Counted from the stretch's first letter, positions 17,232 through 25,923 are shown. The stretch: DNA of 64,000 bases from Pseudomaricurvus alkylphenolicus (GCF_011683955.1 NZ_JAAQPI010000010.1:186001-250000), one strand, 5' to 3'. Made by a program: numbers and translations. Notes: generated by a model not told the origin, from the sequence alone.

Positions 17232-18089
17232 ATGAGCGAGATTCAGTTTACATATGGCATGAGTGATGCTGAGCTGGCTGAGGCCAAGACCATTTACGCT
17301 CAGGATTTGTTGAAAGGGCAGAGAGCGTTGATTACCGGGGGTGGCAGTGGCATCGGCTACGCCACCGCCTGGCTTTTTGCCCGCTTGGGTGCCACGGTTA
17401 TTCTGACCGGACGCAACGAGGACAAACTGCAAACCGCTGCGGCGACACTTCACGAGCATGGTCTCAGGGCGGAATATCAAACACTGGATATCCGCGAGCC
17501 TGAGACAATCGCCACGGTGATGGATCAAGTGTTTGCCGGTGGCGGTCTGGATATTCTTGTCAACAACGCGGGCGGCCAGTTTCCGAAATTGTCTATCGAC
17601 CTCAGCCCCAATGGTTGGGCATCGGTGATCAACAACAACCTCAATGGCACCTGGTTTATGATGCAGGCGGCAGCACAGCGCTGGCGAGATTCCGGTACAC
17701 CCGGCAATATCATCAATATGGTGGTGGTTACGGATGACAGTATGCACGGTATCGTCCATACCTGTGCGGCTCGAGCCGGTGTTATCAAGGCTTCTCAAAA
17801 AGCTTGCGTGGAATGGGCACCCTACGATATCCGCATCAATTGCGTAGCACCCGGAGTGACGGATTCTTCAGGCATGAAGGCCTATAGCGAAGAGGCGCGT
17901 AAGAAATTTCACTTGGCCAATCCCATGCAACGCGCGTGCAGCATTTGGGATATTGCCCAGGCGTGTGCGTACCTGGGGAGCGAGGCATCCAATTTCATTA
18001 CCGGAGAAGTGCTTCACCTCGATGGTGGTTCACGCCACTGGGGTGATCTCTGGACTTACCCGAAACCGGAATATTTCTCAAACCAATAG
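17232..18089 (+). CDS. Short-chain dehydrogenase/reductase, PECR/AtuG-like, atypical active site
   Basis: 285 residues. The Rossmann motif TGGGSGIG (35-42) and NNAG (111-114) are intact. The region HTCAARAGV followed by RINCVAPGV resembles peroxisomal trans-2-enoyl-CoA reductases and AtuG-like proteins. In those proteins the catalytic Tyr and Lys follow AARAGV; here the aligned positions read Ile185 and Gln189, so the usual YxxxK is not present in that register. It may be a reductase with a displaced active site or a binding protein. It starts 12 bases after the dehydrogenase gene and probably acts on an acyl-CoA intermediate of the same pathway. Confidence 0.82.
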   Translation: MSEIQFTYGMSDAELAEAKTIYAQDLLKGQRALITGGGSGIGYATAWLFARLGATVILTGRNEDKLQTAAATLHEHGLRAEYQTLDIREPETIATVMDQVFAGGGLDILVNNAGGQFPKLSIDLSPNGWASVINNNLNGTWFMMQAAAQRWRDSGTPGNIINMVVVTDDSMHGIVHTCAARAGVIKASQKACVEWAPYDIRINCVAPGVTDSSGMKAYSEEARKKFHLANPMQRACSIWDIAQACAYLGSEASNFITGEVLHLDGGSRHWGDLWTYPKPEYFSNQ

Positions 18090-18105
18090 ATAATAGGTGC
18101 CAGCC

Positions 18106-18897
18106 ATGGAGAACTTTAAACACACCCGCTATCGAGTTGAAAACGGGGTGGCGGAAATCACGTTATGTTCCGCCGATGGTTTAAACACTCAGTCGGTGGA
18201 GTCCGTTAAGGAATGGGTGGCAGCAGTAACCCGTGCCAACGAAGATGACGCTGTCGGAGCCATTCTATTCGCGGCCGAAGGCAAGGGCTTCAGTGCCGGT
18301 GGCAATATGGAGGAGCTCTTCCTGCCACGCAGCTCGGGGAAAATACCCTACGACAAGAACGACCCCTATACCGGTGGTATTAATCTAATGTCCACCGACT
18401 GGGTACAGATGCTGCGTCAGTCCAAGCCTATCGTAGTGGCGTTTAACGGCTTCGCCGTAGGTGGGGGCGTTACCCTGTTTTTACCGGCAGACGTTTTGGT
18501 GGCTTCACCTCGGGCCAGCTTTCACTTTTCGTTTGTAAAAGTGGGAATTGTTGCCGAAATCTGTTCGACCAAATACTTGCCAGCACGGGTGGGGTTCGGA
18601 CGTGCATCGGAGTTGTTACTGAGCGGGCGTCCGGTGGGCGGGCAGGAAGCGCACGACATTGGACTGGTGGACTATCTCTATCCCGAGGAATCACTGCTGG
18701 ATGAGGCCAGAAAGATCGCCGTGAATATCGCCGGCAATCCCGCTCCCATGTTGCGAATGACCAAAGCGTTGTTGGATCAAAACAGCCTTGAGACGCAGCT
18801 GGACAAGGTATGGGAACGAGAGTCCAACGCGTTGTGGCGTTGCTTTCATATGGAAGAACACAAGGCCGCAATCAAGTCATTTCTATCAGAAGACTAG
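18106..18897 (+). CDS. Enoyl-CoA hydratase/isomerase family protein, second in operon
   Basis: 263-residue crotonase: GFSAGGNMEEL near residue 65, FAVGGGVTLFLPADVLVAS, and SFVKVGIVAEICSTKYLP. It is distinct from the hydratase at 8867 and may act as an isomerase or a later hydratase of the pathway. The ATG at 18106 is preferred over the GTG at 18097 because an AATAGG stretch then has normal spacing. Last gene of the operon, followed by a strong inverted repeat. Confidence 0.83.
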   Translation: MENFKHTRYRVENGVAEITLCSADGLNTQSVESVKEWVAAVTRANEDDAVGAILFAAEGKGFSAGGNMEELFLPRSSGKIPYDKNDPYTGGINLMSTDWVQMLRQSKPIVVAFNGFAVGGGVTLFLPADVLVASPRASFHFSFVKVGIVAEICSTKYLPARVGFGRASELLLSGRPVGGQEAHDIGLVDYLYPEESLLDEARKIAVNIAGNPAPMLRMTKALLDQNSLETQLDKVWERESNALWRCFHMEEHKAAIKSFLSED

Positions 18898-18907
18898 CGG
18901 ATGTGCT

Positions 18908-18944
18908 TACCCGGTTTAAGCCATCATGGGGTATAAACCGGGTA
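18908..18944. terminator. Perfect 11-base hairpin at the end of the carboxylase operon
   Basis: TACCCGGTTTA (18908-18918) pairs perfectly with TAAACCGGGTA (18934-18944). There is no T tract right after it, but it lies between two convergent genes, where a bidirectional terminator is expected. Confidence 0.6.
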
Positions 18945-18966
18945 GGACTATAAATAGGCAGAACGA

Positions 18967-19638
18967 TTAACGCATGCGGGTAATGACCACCTTGGCAATT
19001 GCACCATCCCACTGGTACTGGGAGCGGCTCAAATCCGCCTCGCCGTGAATGCCGGGGTGGGAATAGATATACCCTTCACCCAAATCTTCAGGAGAAAAGG
19101 GAACACCGCCACACTGAGGGCCGGGGATGTTGATACACAGCTCGTCATTGGTTTCAGTGCCGGCATCATAGGCGTACATAAAGTAGGTGACTGAGCTCGC
19201 TTGTCCACGTGGCAGTTTGGCACCACGTAACGCTACGATGCCGTCGTTGGTTGGTAGCAGCATGGAAATAATACTGACCAGGCTGGCGTTGCCCACACCG
19301 GTCAATTCCAGATTGACGGATTCGCCAGGCTGCAAGAGGCCTTCAGTCGTCATAGTTTCGAAGACGTTCTCGTGCTCGTCCAACTCAAGTTTAAGGGGGG
19401 CAATATCGCCACCTTCGGCGACCCGGCCGACGCTCTCCGAGGCCTCCTCACCGACTTCAAACAAGCTGACACGACGGGTATGAGTGGCGGCGAGGAAGGG
19501 CGTGTAGACAATGCCTTTGGTGATGTTGGTGATTTCAATATCAAAGTGTCGCCCAAGGGGGTTAGCCATCGCGGTGGATACGAAACCCGTCGCGGTGATG
19601 CAGCAGGCTACCAGAGCGGCTTTTAGCTTGTTTTTCAT
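18967..19638 (-). CDS. Secreted spondin N-domain protein
   Basis: 223 residues with a signal peptide (LVACCITATGFVSTAMA). The mature part follows the spondin-N pattern: FDIEITNITKG at the start, YTPFLAATH, LLPTNDGIVALRG, YMYAYDAGTETNDE, and a Cys pair in the C-terminal half (CINIPGPQC). Bacterial members are predicted extracellular or periplasmic beta-sandwich proteins of unknown role. No obvious operon partner; the upstream neighbour is divergent. Confidence 0.82.
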   Translation of the reverse strand: MKNKLKAALVACCITATGFVSTAMANPLGRHFDIEITNITKGIVYTPFLAATHTRRVSLFEVGEEASESVGRVAEGGDIAPLKLELDEHENVFETMTTEGLLQPGESVNLELTGVGNASLVSIISMLLPTNDGIVALRGAKLPRGQASSVTYFMYAYDAGTETNDELCINIPGPQCGGVPFSPEDLGEGYIYSHPGIHGEADLSRSQYQWDGAIAKVVITRMR

Positions 19639-19846
19639 AATATCGGCCTCGATTCTAGATACTGGGTTTTAGGTTCTGGATCTTGTAAACAACCTGCCAG
19701 AGCACGGATACCAAGGCTACGGGACCGATGTCCCGCGGGCGTCACGGATTTATCACAAAACTCTCACAATGTAGTTGCCTTTTTGTCACCCTGGGGTAAG
19801 CCATGTAGAATGCGTTGCGAACGGTCGCAGCGGCACTCACTTTTTT

Positions 19847-20554
19847 ATGCAAATACTCTTTGTCCTGGTCGAACCCGCGGTTCCGGAAAATATCGGCGCC
19901 AGTGCCCGGGCCCTTAAAACCATGGGCTTTGACCAGCTGCGTCTGGTCAATACCGAACAACATCAGCACAAACAGGCCCGTATCCTTGCCCATGGTTCTG
20001 GCGAGGTGTTGGAAAAGGCCGATTGTTTTGATTCCTTGCCAGAGGCATTGGCGGATGTGGATCTCTCTATCGCCACCACAGCCAAACCCCGTCATGGTTG
20101 GCGCGATCTGTTGTCGCCAGCTGAGGTCCGTGATGTGATTGCCAACAAGACCTCAGAAAAAGAGGGGGATGCACTCTCCAGGGTAGCTATCGTTTTTGGT
20201 TGTGAGGAGTCCGGGCTGAGCAATGAGCAATTGGAAGCCTGTGACCTCCTTACCGGTATTCCTATGGCGGTGGCTTATCCTTCCCTGAACCTGTCTCAGG
20301 CGGTGATGCTCTACGCCTATGAGCTGAGCCGGCTCAACCCCATCCTGAAGCCGTCCGGGGCCGTCCATGTTCAGGCCCAGGACGCTCAGTGGTTGGCGTT
20401 AAAGACCAAGCTGGAGCAGTTGCTGCCGGCTCTAACCTTCGAACCGGATTCGGCACTGTATCGATGGGCTACAGAGAAGCTGGGGCAGTTGAGTACTAAA
20501 GATATAGGCTTTTTGCACAGCCTTTGCGACAAGGTGTCAGAAAAGATCAAGTAG
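19847..20554 (+). CDS. lasT: RNA 2'-O-methyltransferase of the LasT/TrmJ (SpoU) family
   Basis: 235 residues. MQILFVLVEPAVPENIGA, ARALKTMGF and AHGSGEVLEKAD match E. coli LasT (YjtD) closely, and the knotted SPOUT cofactor site is visible as VFGCEESGLSNEQL and VAYPSLNLSQAVMLYAYEL. The likely action is S-adenosylmethionine-dependent 2'-O-methylation of tRNA or rRNA. The ATG at 19847 is used because longer versions add unrelated sequence. It precedes a small TPR gene and a predicted RNA kinase/nuclease fusion, which gives the neighbourhood an RNA-processing flavour. Confidence 0.85.
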   Translation: MQILFVLVEPAVPENIGASARALKTMGFDQLRLVNTEQHQHKQARILAHGSGEVLEKADCFDSLPEALADVDLSIATTAKPRHGWRDLLSPAEVRDVIANKTSEKEGDALSRVAIVFGCEESGLSNEQLEACDLLTGIPMAVAYPSLNLSQAVMLYAYELSRLNPILKPSGAVHVQAQDAQWLALKTKLEQLLPALTFEPDSALYRWATEKLGQLSTKDIGFLHSLCDKVSEKIK

Positions 20555-20573
20555 TACTCTCTGAAAGAGTACT
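20553..20573. terminator. Hairpin overlapping the lasT stop codon
   Basis: AGTACTCT (20553-20560) pairs with AGAGTACT (20566-20573) with a five-base loop. It overlaps the stop codon and lacks a T run, so it may act as an RNA end-processing or attenuation hairpin rather than a full terminator. Confidence 0.4.
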
Positions 20574-20723
20574 AGCAGGCCATAGTAACGAAAAATTTCG
20601 TGCTTTGCATCGGGTTGATTTTCACGTCGTGCTGGTATTACAGTAAAACTCATTACCATTAATGCAGAGAGTGAGTTACAAACTTTCCCGAGTAACACTG
20701 ATGGACTGAGTGGCTGGAGTGGT

Positions 20724-21026
20724 ATGGTTAGGTGGATATCCTATCTGAGGGTTTTGGAGACACAGGCCAAGACCGGGGAGATTGCCATGCAACTGGGTGT
20801 ATGGCATTTTCAGAAAGATGAATGGGGGCAGGCGATCAAGTTCTTGAGGATCGCACTCGACAAAGGGCGACTCGAACACCCTGAGGCGGCCTACCAGGTG
20901 CTGGGTGATTGTTACCAGTGCATGGGCAATGAACGCATGGCGCAGGAGGCGTTTCTGCGGGCCGAAGGCGAGGGGCATGCCCCGGAGTTATCTCCAGGGC
21001 TTTCCCCCGGATTGGGCCTGATATAA
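20724..21026 (+). CDS. Small TPR-repeat protein
   Basis: 100 residues. One to two tetratricopeptide/Sel1-like helical pairs are visible (GVWHFQKDEWGQAIKFLRIALDKG, then AAYQVLGDCYQCMGNERMAQEAFLRA). The tail GHAPELSPGLSPGLGLI is low-complexity. A GGAG lies five bases ahead of the ATG; an internal ATG at 20787 would leave only the repeats. It ends 56 bases before the kinase/nuclease fusion gene and could be cotranscribed as a protein-interaction partner. Function unknown. Confidence 0.6.
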   Translation: MVRWISYLRVLETQAKTGEIAMQLGVWHFQKDEWGQAIKFLRIALDKGRLEHPEAAYQVLGDCYQCMGNERMAQEAFLRAEGEGHAPELSPGLSPGLGLI

Positions 21027-21082
21027 GCCGGAGTTTCCTTATTTCTCAAAGGTTTTAGGCTTTCGTCCGTGGCTGACGCATT

Positions 21083-23068
21083 ATGAGAGCCATGGATATT
21101 GAAGGGTCTTTTCAAGACTATTGCCCCGAAACGCTGCTGACCTGGCTCAGTGGTCACACAACCGCAACCTTGTTGCTGTATGGGGAGTCAGGCGCAGGCA
21201 AATCGACTCTGGCCGAGACCCTGGGGCAAAGGCTGTGGCAACAGGGGCAGAGCAGCTACTGCCTCAGTGGTGACCCCGGCTCGCCGGCGTTCGGGCCTCC
21301 GGGAGTGGTCAGCCTGGGGCTTCGCCAGTCACAGGGCTGGCGTCTGCAGGCATTTGAGCCGCTTTGCAGCCTCGATGCTGTTCGTTACCGTTTGCCTCTG
21401 CTCAGTGCCATTACCCGACTATTGCGGCATCATCGGCGACACGCCATTCCCCTGATTATTGATGCACCCGGTGTGGTCGCCGGTGCGGCCGGTGAAGAGC
21501 TGCTTGGCGCTCTGTTGGACTGCGCGACCGTGGATCGTGTCTGCTATCTCAGTGCCAAACCCGAAGCGCGAATTCTCGCCACCTTGAAAGCCAATGCCCA
21601 TAACGTAATTGTGGATTCCATGACATCTGCCGTGACCGCGGTACGCGTCAATAAGCCAGAGAGAGCCCGATGCCGGAGTTTAAGCTGGCAGAACTATATG
21701 GAGGGTGCGCAGGAGCAGCAACTGGTGTTGCCCAACCCTACGCTCCTGGGGATGGCCGCTGGTCTGCCGGACGACGATTGGAGTGGTCGGCAATGCGCGC
21801 TCTATGCCGGTAAAACGCTATTGTCCATGGGCACGGTGCACCGACGACGACAAGAGCGTTGGACAGTGATGGTGAAGCATAGCGAAAACCTGGAGCAGGT
21901 CGACGCAATACTGGTACGTGACGCGGTTGTCTCCCCCCAGGGTAAGTTGCACACCCGGCATGTGGACAATAGGGTACTTCCATTAACCAGGCCGCGGATA
22001 CACTCTGTGGCGCGAGCATACAACCCAGCCAATCCCCGCGCAGGGGAGCCTCTCTGTGCCCATTTATCCACGGTGACCGCGACCATGGTCAACGGTGTAT
22101 TCGGGGATCCGCTGTTGCATTTGCAGCTGCATAATCGCAAACGACATTTACTGTTTGATCTCGGCGAAACGGGGCGATTGCCGACTCGGGTGATTCACCA
22201 GACCACCGATATCTGCATCAGTCATGCTCACGCTGATCATATTGGAGGCTTCCTGTGGTTGTTGCGGTCGAGAATCGGCTATTACCCCTGTTGTCGGATA
22301 TTTGGTCCCAGGGGGATTGCCCGCAAAATCCTGGGGTTGGTGAATGCCTTTCTATGGGATCGGGTGGAGGACCGGGGGCCTCAGTTTGAGATAAACGAAT
22401 TCCATGGCGACCATTTGCAGCGTTGTCTGGTTAGAGCCGGTGTTGAAACCATGGAAGCGCTGCCCGAAAAACCAGTGAAGGGGCAGATCATTTTGCGTCA
22501 ACGGGATTTTGTCATCAAAGCCGTACAGCTTGATCACGGGGTTGCAGTGGGGGCGACGGAGCCGACACCGGTACTGGCCTACGCAGTGGAAATGGCACCG
22601 CGGTTTCATATTTGCAAGGATAAACTGGCTCGCTACCACGAGGCTCCAGGCCCCTGGCTACAGGCCCTAAAGGCCGGACTGGAGCAAGGTGATAAAGAGG
22701 CACTGATATCGCTGCCTGGCGGGCGCCCCGAAACGGTGGAAACATTGTCGAAGAATCTGTTGGTGGCGGGGCCGGGTGAAAAAATTGTGTATGCCACGGA
22801 TCTGGCGGACCATGGGGGCAACCGCGCCGCACTGATTGATCTCGCCCGTTCAGCCGACTTACTGTTTTGCGAGGCCCCTTACCGGTTGAAGGACATTGAA
22901 TTGGCCAAGGCCAATGGACACCTGAGTACGGTGGCCTGTGCGCAAATTGCCCGCGAGGCACAGGTAAAACAGCTGATGCCGTTCCACTTTTCCAAGCGCT
23001 ATGAAAATAGACCGGAATCCGTGTATCGGGAAATCGAGTCCCCACCTATCAACCGCATTGCTGAATAA
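21083..23068 (+). CDS. Fusion of a Clp1/Grc3-type polynucleotide kinase domain to an RNase Z-type metallo-beta-lactamase
   Basis: 661 residues in one uninterrupted frame. Residues about 25-200 form a P-loop kinase domain: Walker A GESGAGKST at 34-42 and LIIDAPGVVAG at 124-134, the latter resembling the DTPGW.G segment of Clp1/Grc3/NOL9 RNA 5'-hydroxyl kinases. Residues about 325-655 form an RNase Z-like metallo-beta-lactamase: FDLGETGRLP (358-367), the zinc motif HAHADH (381-386), ATD (571-573), GHLS (612-615), and the tRNase Z hallmark PFHFSKRY (633-640). Prediction: cleaves an RNA and phosphorylates a 5'-OH end, or repairs RNA ends. Either ATG (21083 or 21092) could start it; neither has a clear ribosome binding site. 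Its 3' end overlaps the convergent HD-GYP-like gene by 20 bases. Confidence 0.85.
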   Translation: MRAMDIEGSFQDYCPETLLTWLSGHTTATLLLYGESGAGKSTLAETLGQRLWQQGQSSYCLSGDPGSPAFGPPGVVSLGLRQSQGWRLQAFEPLCSLDAVRYRLPLLSAITRLLRHHRRHAIPLIIDAPGVVAGAAGEELLGALLDCATVDRVCYLSAKPEARILATLKANAHNVIVDSMTSAVTAVRVNKPERARCRSLSWQNYMEGAQEQQLVLPNPTLLGMAAGLPDDDWSGRQCALYAGKTLLSMGTVHRRRQERWTVMVKHSENLEQVDAILVRDAVVSPQGKLHTRHVDNRVLPLTRPRIHSVARAYNPANPRAGEPLCAHLSTVTATMVNGVFGDPLLHLQLHNRKRHLLFDLGETGRLPTRVIHQTTDICISHAHADHIGGFLWLLRSRIGYYPCCRIFGPRGIARKILGLVNAFLWDRVEDRGPQFEINEFHGDHLQRCLVRAGVETMEALPEKPVKGQIILRQRDFVIKAVQLDHGVAVGATEPTPVLAYAVEMAPRFHICKDKLARYHEAPGPWLQALKAGLEQGDKEALISLPGGRPETVETLSKNLLVAGPGEKIVYATDLADHGGNRAALIDLARSADLLFCEAPYRLKDIELAKANGHLSTVACAQIAREAQVKQLMPFHFSKRYENRPESVYREIESPPINRIAE

Positions 23069-24356
23069 CATCTTCCATCAACTGCAAAAGACTACCGATT
23101 TCCTTTTTGGTTTCGAGGTCCATCTGCGGCTTTTGCAACAGCCATTTGGCGCCCAGGCGGTAGCAGTGTTCTGCAATATGCAGGAATTCCAGTTCAATAA
23201 TTTCCGTATCTTCCAGTTCGCCCGAATCTTCCTCAGACTTCATTTCATCCAATAATTCCAGCAGATCGATGGTCGCCAGCCCGGTGGTGCGCAGCAGACT
23301 GATGGCCACGTCCACCCGGCGAGAGAATCGCTGGCCGCGACTATCCAGGGGTTGCTTTGACAGTTGGTGCTGCAGCGAAATCATATAGGCGAACACGGCA
23401 CCGATGGACACCAACCGTTCGATCGCCTGCTCCGAGCGCTGTTGCACATTGCCGTGAGGTGTTTCCTGATGGGGAAAGGTAGTTGTGGCGAACAATTGGT
23501 AGCAGGTACGAAAGATGGGAACCTGGTAAATACTGACCGCGGCCTTTAGATAATGCCCGGTATCCACCAGGGTTTGCTGCGGGCTACTCAACAGTTTCAC
23601 ACTGAGGAAGTCGGCCAGTGACAGCACCAGGCCCAGATCACTGGAGCTGTCGACGGATTTGCCGGCGGGATAGCCAACTCCGGCGGGGTGTTCATGGTGC
23701 TCCGCGACAGCGATGGCTATCGCCTCGGCGTAGTCGCTGCCGTTGCTGATGATTTTTTCGGAAATCCGGGGATGAGCCCGCTCCGCCCGCTGTTCCTCGG
23801 GGGTTAATTTATTTTCTGTGTTGAGGATTTCCGGCTTAATATGCAGCACGCCCAGATCGCGAAACAGGGCCGCGCAAAATGCCTGGTGCACACTGCCCAT
23901 GGTCATACGCGCCGCTTGGGCGAGATACACAGAGAGCAGAGTACCGGTGAGCGTATGACGAAATAGTTGCGGTAGCTGCAACTGCATCACGGTCAACTTC
24001 TGGATCAGTACCGGGGGAAAGGGCTGGTAACCGCACAGCTCCTCTAAAAGGTTGTTGGCCTGAAGCTGGGATTCAATGGCGGCCAAATCCTGAAATTCTT
24101 CAGTCAGTGATCTGAGTGCCAGCAGCAGGGTGTCGGCCGCTAACACCTCGTCGAGGCCGATGGCATTGTCGATGGCCTGATCCAATCGGTGGGAACTCAG
24201 TGTTTCAATAATGTTGGAGGTCAGGGTTGTACCCTGCTTGACCAGCAGAACACCCTCATCGTTGCATATGTCTTGCTGGGCCCGGCAGGATTGCTGCTCA
24301 CTGACGTTCCCCAAGTGTACGCTGTAGGCATCGGGCTGGTTGGGGTCGTAGCTCAT
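23049..24356 (-). CDS. HD-GYP-related domain protein with degenerate metal site
   Basis: 435 residues. The N-terminal 90 residues resemble the linker found before HD-GYP domains. The HD-GYP core is seen in FRHTLTGTLLSVYLA, ALFRDLGVLHIKPEIL and AEHHEHPAGVGYPAG. In the second motif the expected His-Asp is Arg-Asp (FRDLG), so a metal ligand is missing and cyclic-di-GMP phosphodiesterase activity is doubtful, although the HHE and GYP elements persist. It may be a binding or sensory protein. Downstream of the rhomboid gene in the same direction. Confidence 0.75.
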   Translation of the reverse strand: MSYDPNQPDAYSVHLGNVSEQQSCRAQQDICNDEGVLLVKQGTTLTSNIIETLSSHRLDQAIDNAIGLDEVLAADTLLLALRSLTEEFQDLAAIESQLQANNLLEELCGYQPFPPVLIQKLTVMQLQLPQLFRHTLTGTLLSVYLAQAARMTMGSVHQAFCAALFRDLGVLHIKPEILNTENKLTPEEQRAERAHPRISEKIISNGSDYAEAIAIAVAEHHEHPAGVGYPAGKSVDSSSDLGLVLSLADFLSVKLLSSPQQTLVDTGHYLKAAVSIYQVPIFRTCYQLFATTTFPHQETPHGNVQQRSEQAIERLVSIGAVFAYMISLQHQLSKQPLDSRGQRFSRRVDVAISLLRTTGLATIDLLELLDEMKSEEDSGELEDTEIIELEFLHIAEHCYRLGAKWLLQKPQMDLETKKEIGSLLQLMEDVIQQCG

Positions 24357-24403
24357 TATTTCCCTGTGGGCTGTCTGGATGTTCCTGTAAGTGTAGTAGA
24401 AGA

Positions 24404-25030
24404 TTAGTGTGGTTGAGAATCGTCGTCATCGCTCTCCTCCCAAGAGTATCGTTTGCGCTTGGGAGGAGGGTCATGCCGACGCAGCACAATGGCCGCCAAC
24501 AGACCACCAAGTGCACCGAATAAGTGGTATTCGAAGGAGACGCCCGGCTCGCCGGGAAAGATCGTTAACAGCATGCCGCCGTACATAAAGAAGGCGATCA
24601 TCAACAGGGCCACTGAGCGCCGGTCTCGTCGCAGCATTCCGCTGACGAACAGATAGAAAAACATGCCGTGGGTGAGACCACTGGCGCCGAAGTGGTAGCT
24701 GGTGCGCCCGAACAGCCAGACTCCGGCGCCTGAAATAAGCCAGATGGCCATAAGCGCGGGTACCCTGGAGCGGGGGTAGCCATAGATCAGTATGCTGCCG
24801 AGCAACAGCAGGGGCAGGGTGTTGCTGACGATGTGTTCCCAGGAGCCGTGGATCATGGGTGCCAGCAGTATGCCGGTCAGGCCCTGTTCGGTTCTGGGCA
24901 GTACACCGTACACCGCCAGCCCCAGATCCAAACCGAAATCCGCTAATTCAATCAGCCACAATACGAGGACAAAGCCACTTGTCACAATAATAGCCTGGCG
25001 CAGACTACTGGCATGTTTGGAGACATTCAT
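24404..25030 (-). CDS. Rhomboid family intramembrane serine protease
   Basis: 208 residues, about six membrane helices. The catalytic serine lies in FGASGLTHGMFFYL and the catalytic histidine in FEYHLFGALGGLLAA; HGSWEHIVSNTLPLLLLG is the early rhomboid signature (WxHxxxN pattern). The C-terminal tail is polar and acidic (WEESDDDDSQ). It cleaves membrane protein substrates within the bilayer; the target is unknown. It starts 6 bases downstream of the LysR gene stop. Confidence 0.88.
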   Translation of the reverse strand: MNVSKHASSLRQAIIVTSGFVLVLWLIELADFGLDLGLAVYGVLPRTEQGLTGILLAPMIHGSWEHIVSNTLPLLLLGSILIYGYPRSRVPALMAIWLISGAGVWLFGRTSYHFGASGLTHGMFFYLFVSGMLRRDRRSVALLMIAFFMYGGMLLTIFPGEPGVSFEYHLFGALGGLLAAIVLRRHDPPPKRKRYSWEESDDDDSQPH

Positions 25031-25036
25031 GGGGGG

Positions 25037-25915
25037 TTAGACCACAGAATTGATAAAAGCTTCCATACTGGCCTTGAGATTGTCCTGCCGCCAGATAATC
25101 GCGGTGGTGCTCTTGCGCCACTTGGCAGGCAGTGGATGGGCACGGAGATCATCCCTAAAGGGATAATGCTCCAACAGGGCTCTGGGTACAATGCCAACAC
25201 CCATTCCAGCCGCGACACAGCTCAGCAGCGTGTGGTAAGAATTGATTTCAAGGATTTTCGCCTGGCTGTCGCCCTGGCGCAGCCAGTCGCTCAGGCGCGT
25301 ACGATAGGCGCAGCGGTGGCCAAACCCCAACATGGTGGGTGAGGGGCCGAGATCCTGCGGTTTGCGGATGGAACGGTGTCCCAGGCTGGAAACCATCACC
25401 AGCTCTTCTCTAAACACCGGTTGACAGTCCAGCCGCGGATCGGGAGGCGGATCGGCTACAAAGGCCAGATCCACGTCACCATCGAGCACCTTTTCGATCA
25501 GATCTCCGGTGGGCGCTGTTGTCACATTCAGTTCCACATTCGGATAATCGCGATGAAACTGCACCATGGGGGCGACCAGACGGGTGGCGGCCACGGCTTC
25601 CATGGCGCCCACCGCAAGAACGCCTGTCGGGCGAGTGTCCTGGAACTCCTCCACCGCGTAGCGCGCCAGCTCCAGAATCTCTCGGGCACGTCCCAGAAAT
25701 TGTTCGCCCGCTGCGGAGATGCGCAAACGGTTGCGGTCCCGCAGAAACAGCGGTTTGCCCAATTCGTCTTCCAGTTTTTGGATGCGGGCGGTTACGTTCG
25801 AGGGCACTCGATTGAGTTTCTCAGCCGCCCGGGTAATGCCACCGCAGTCCACCACCTGGGTGAATACCGCCAGATCAGAGAGTTCCATAGCTTTCATTAC
25901 TTGAGAATGACTCAT
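25037..25915 (-). CDS. LysR family transcriptional regulator
   Basis: 292 residues. The N-terminal winged helix-turn-helix is clear (FTQVVDCGGITRAAEKLNRVPSNVTARIQKLE, about residues 18-49), followed by the periplasmic-binding-protein-like effector domain. Alternative starts are ATG at 25897 and 25888; the latter gives MELSDLAVF, a common LysR opening. It diverges from the EamA transporter gene, with a T-N11-A type inverted repeat in the 70-base gap, so it very likely controls that transporter. Confidence 0.9.
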   Translation of the reverse strand: MSHSQVMKAMELSDLAVFTQVVDCGGITRAAEKLNRVPSNVTARIQKLEDELGKPLFLRDRNRLRISAAGEQFLGRAREILELARYAVEEFQDTRPTGVLAVGAMEAVAATRLVAPMVQFHRDYPNVELNVTTAPTGDLIEKVLDGDVDLAFVADPPPDPRLDCQPVFREELVMVSSLGHRSIRKPQDLGPSPTMLGFGHRCAYRTRLSDWLRQGDSQAKILEINSYHTLLSCVAAGMGVGIVPRALLEHYPFRDDLRAHPLPAKWRKSTTAIIWRQDNLKASMEAFINSVV

Positions 25916-25923
25916 TCAGTATT

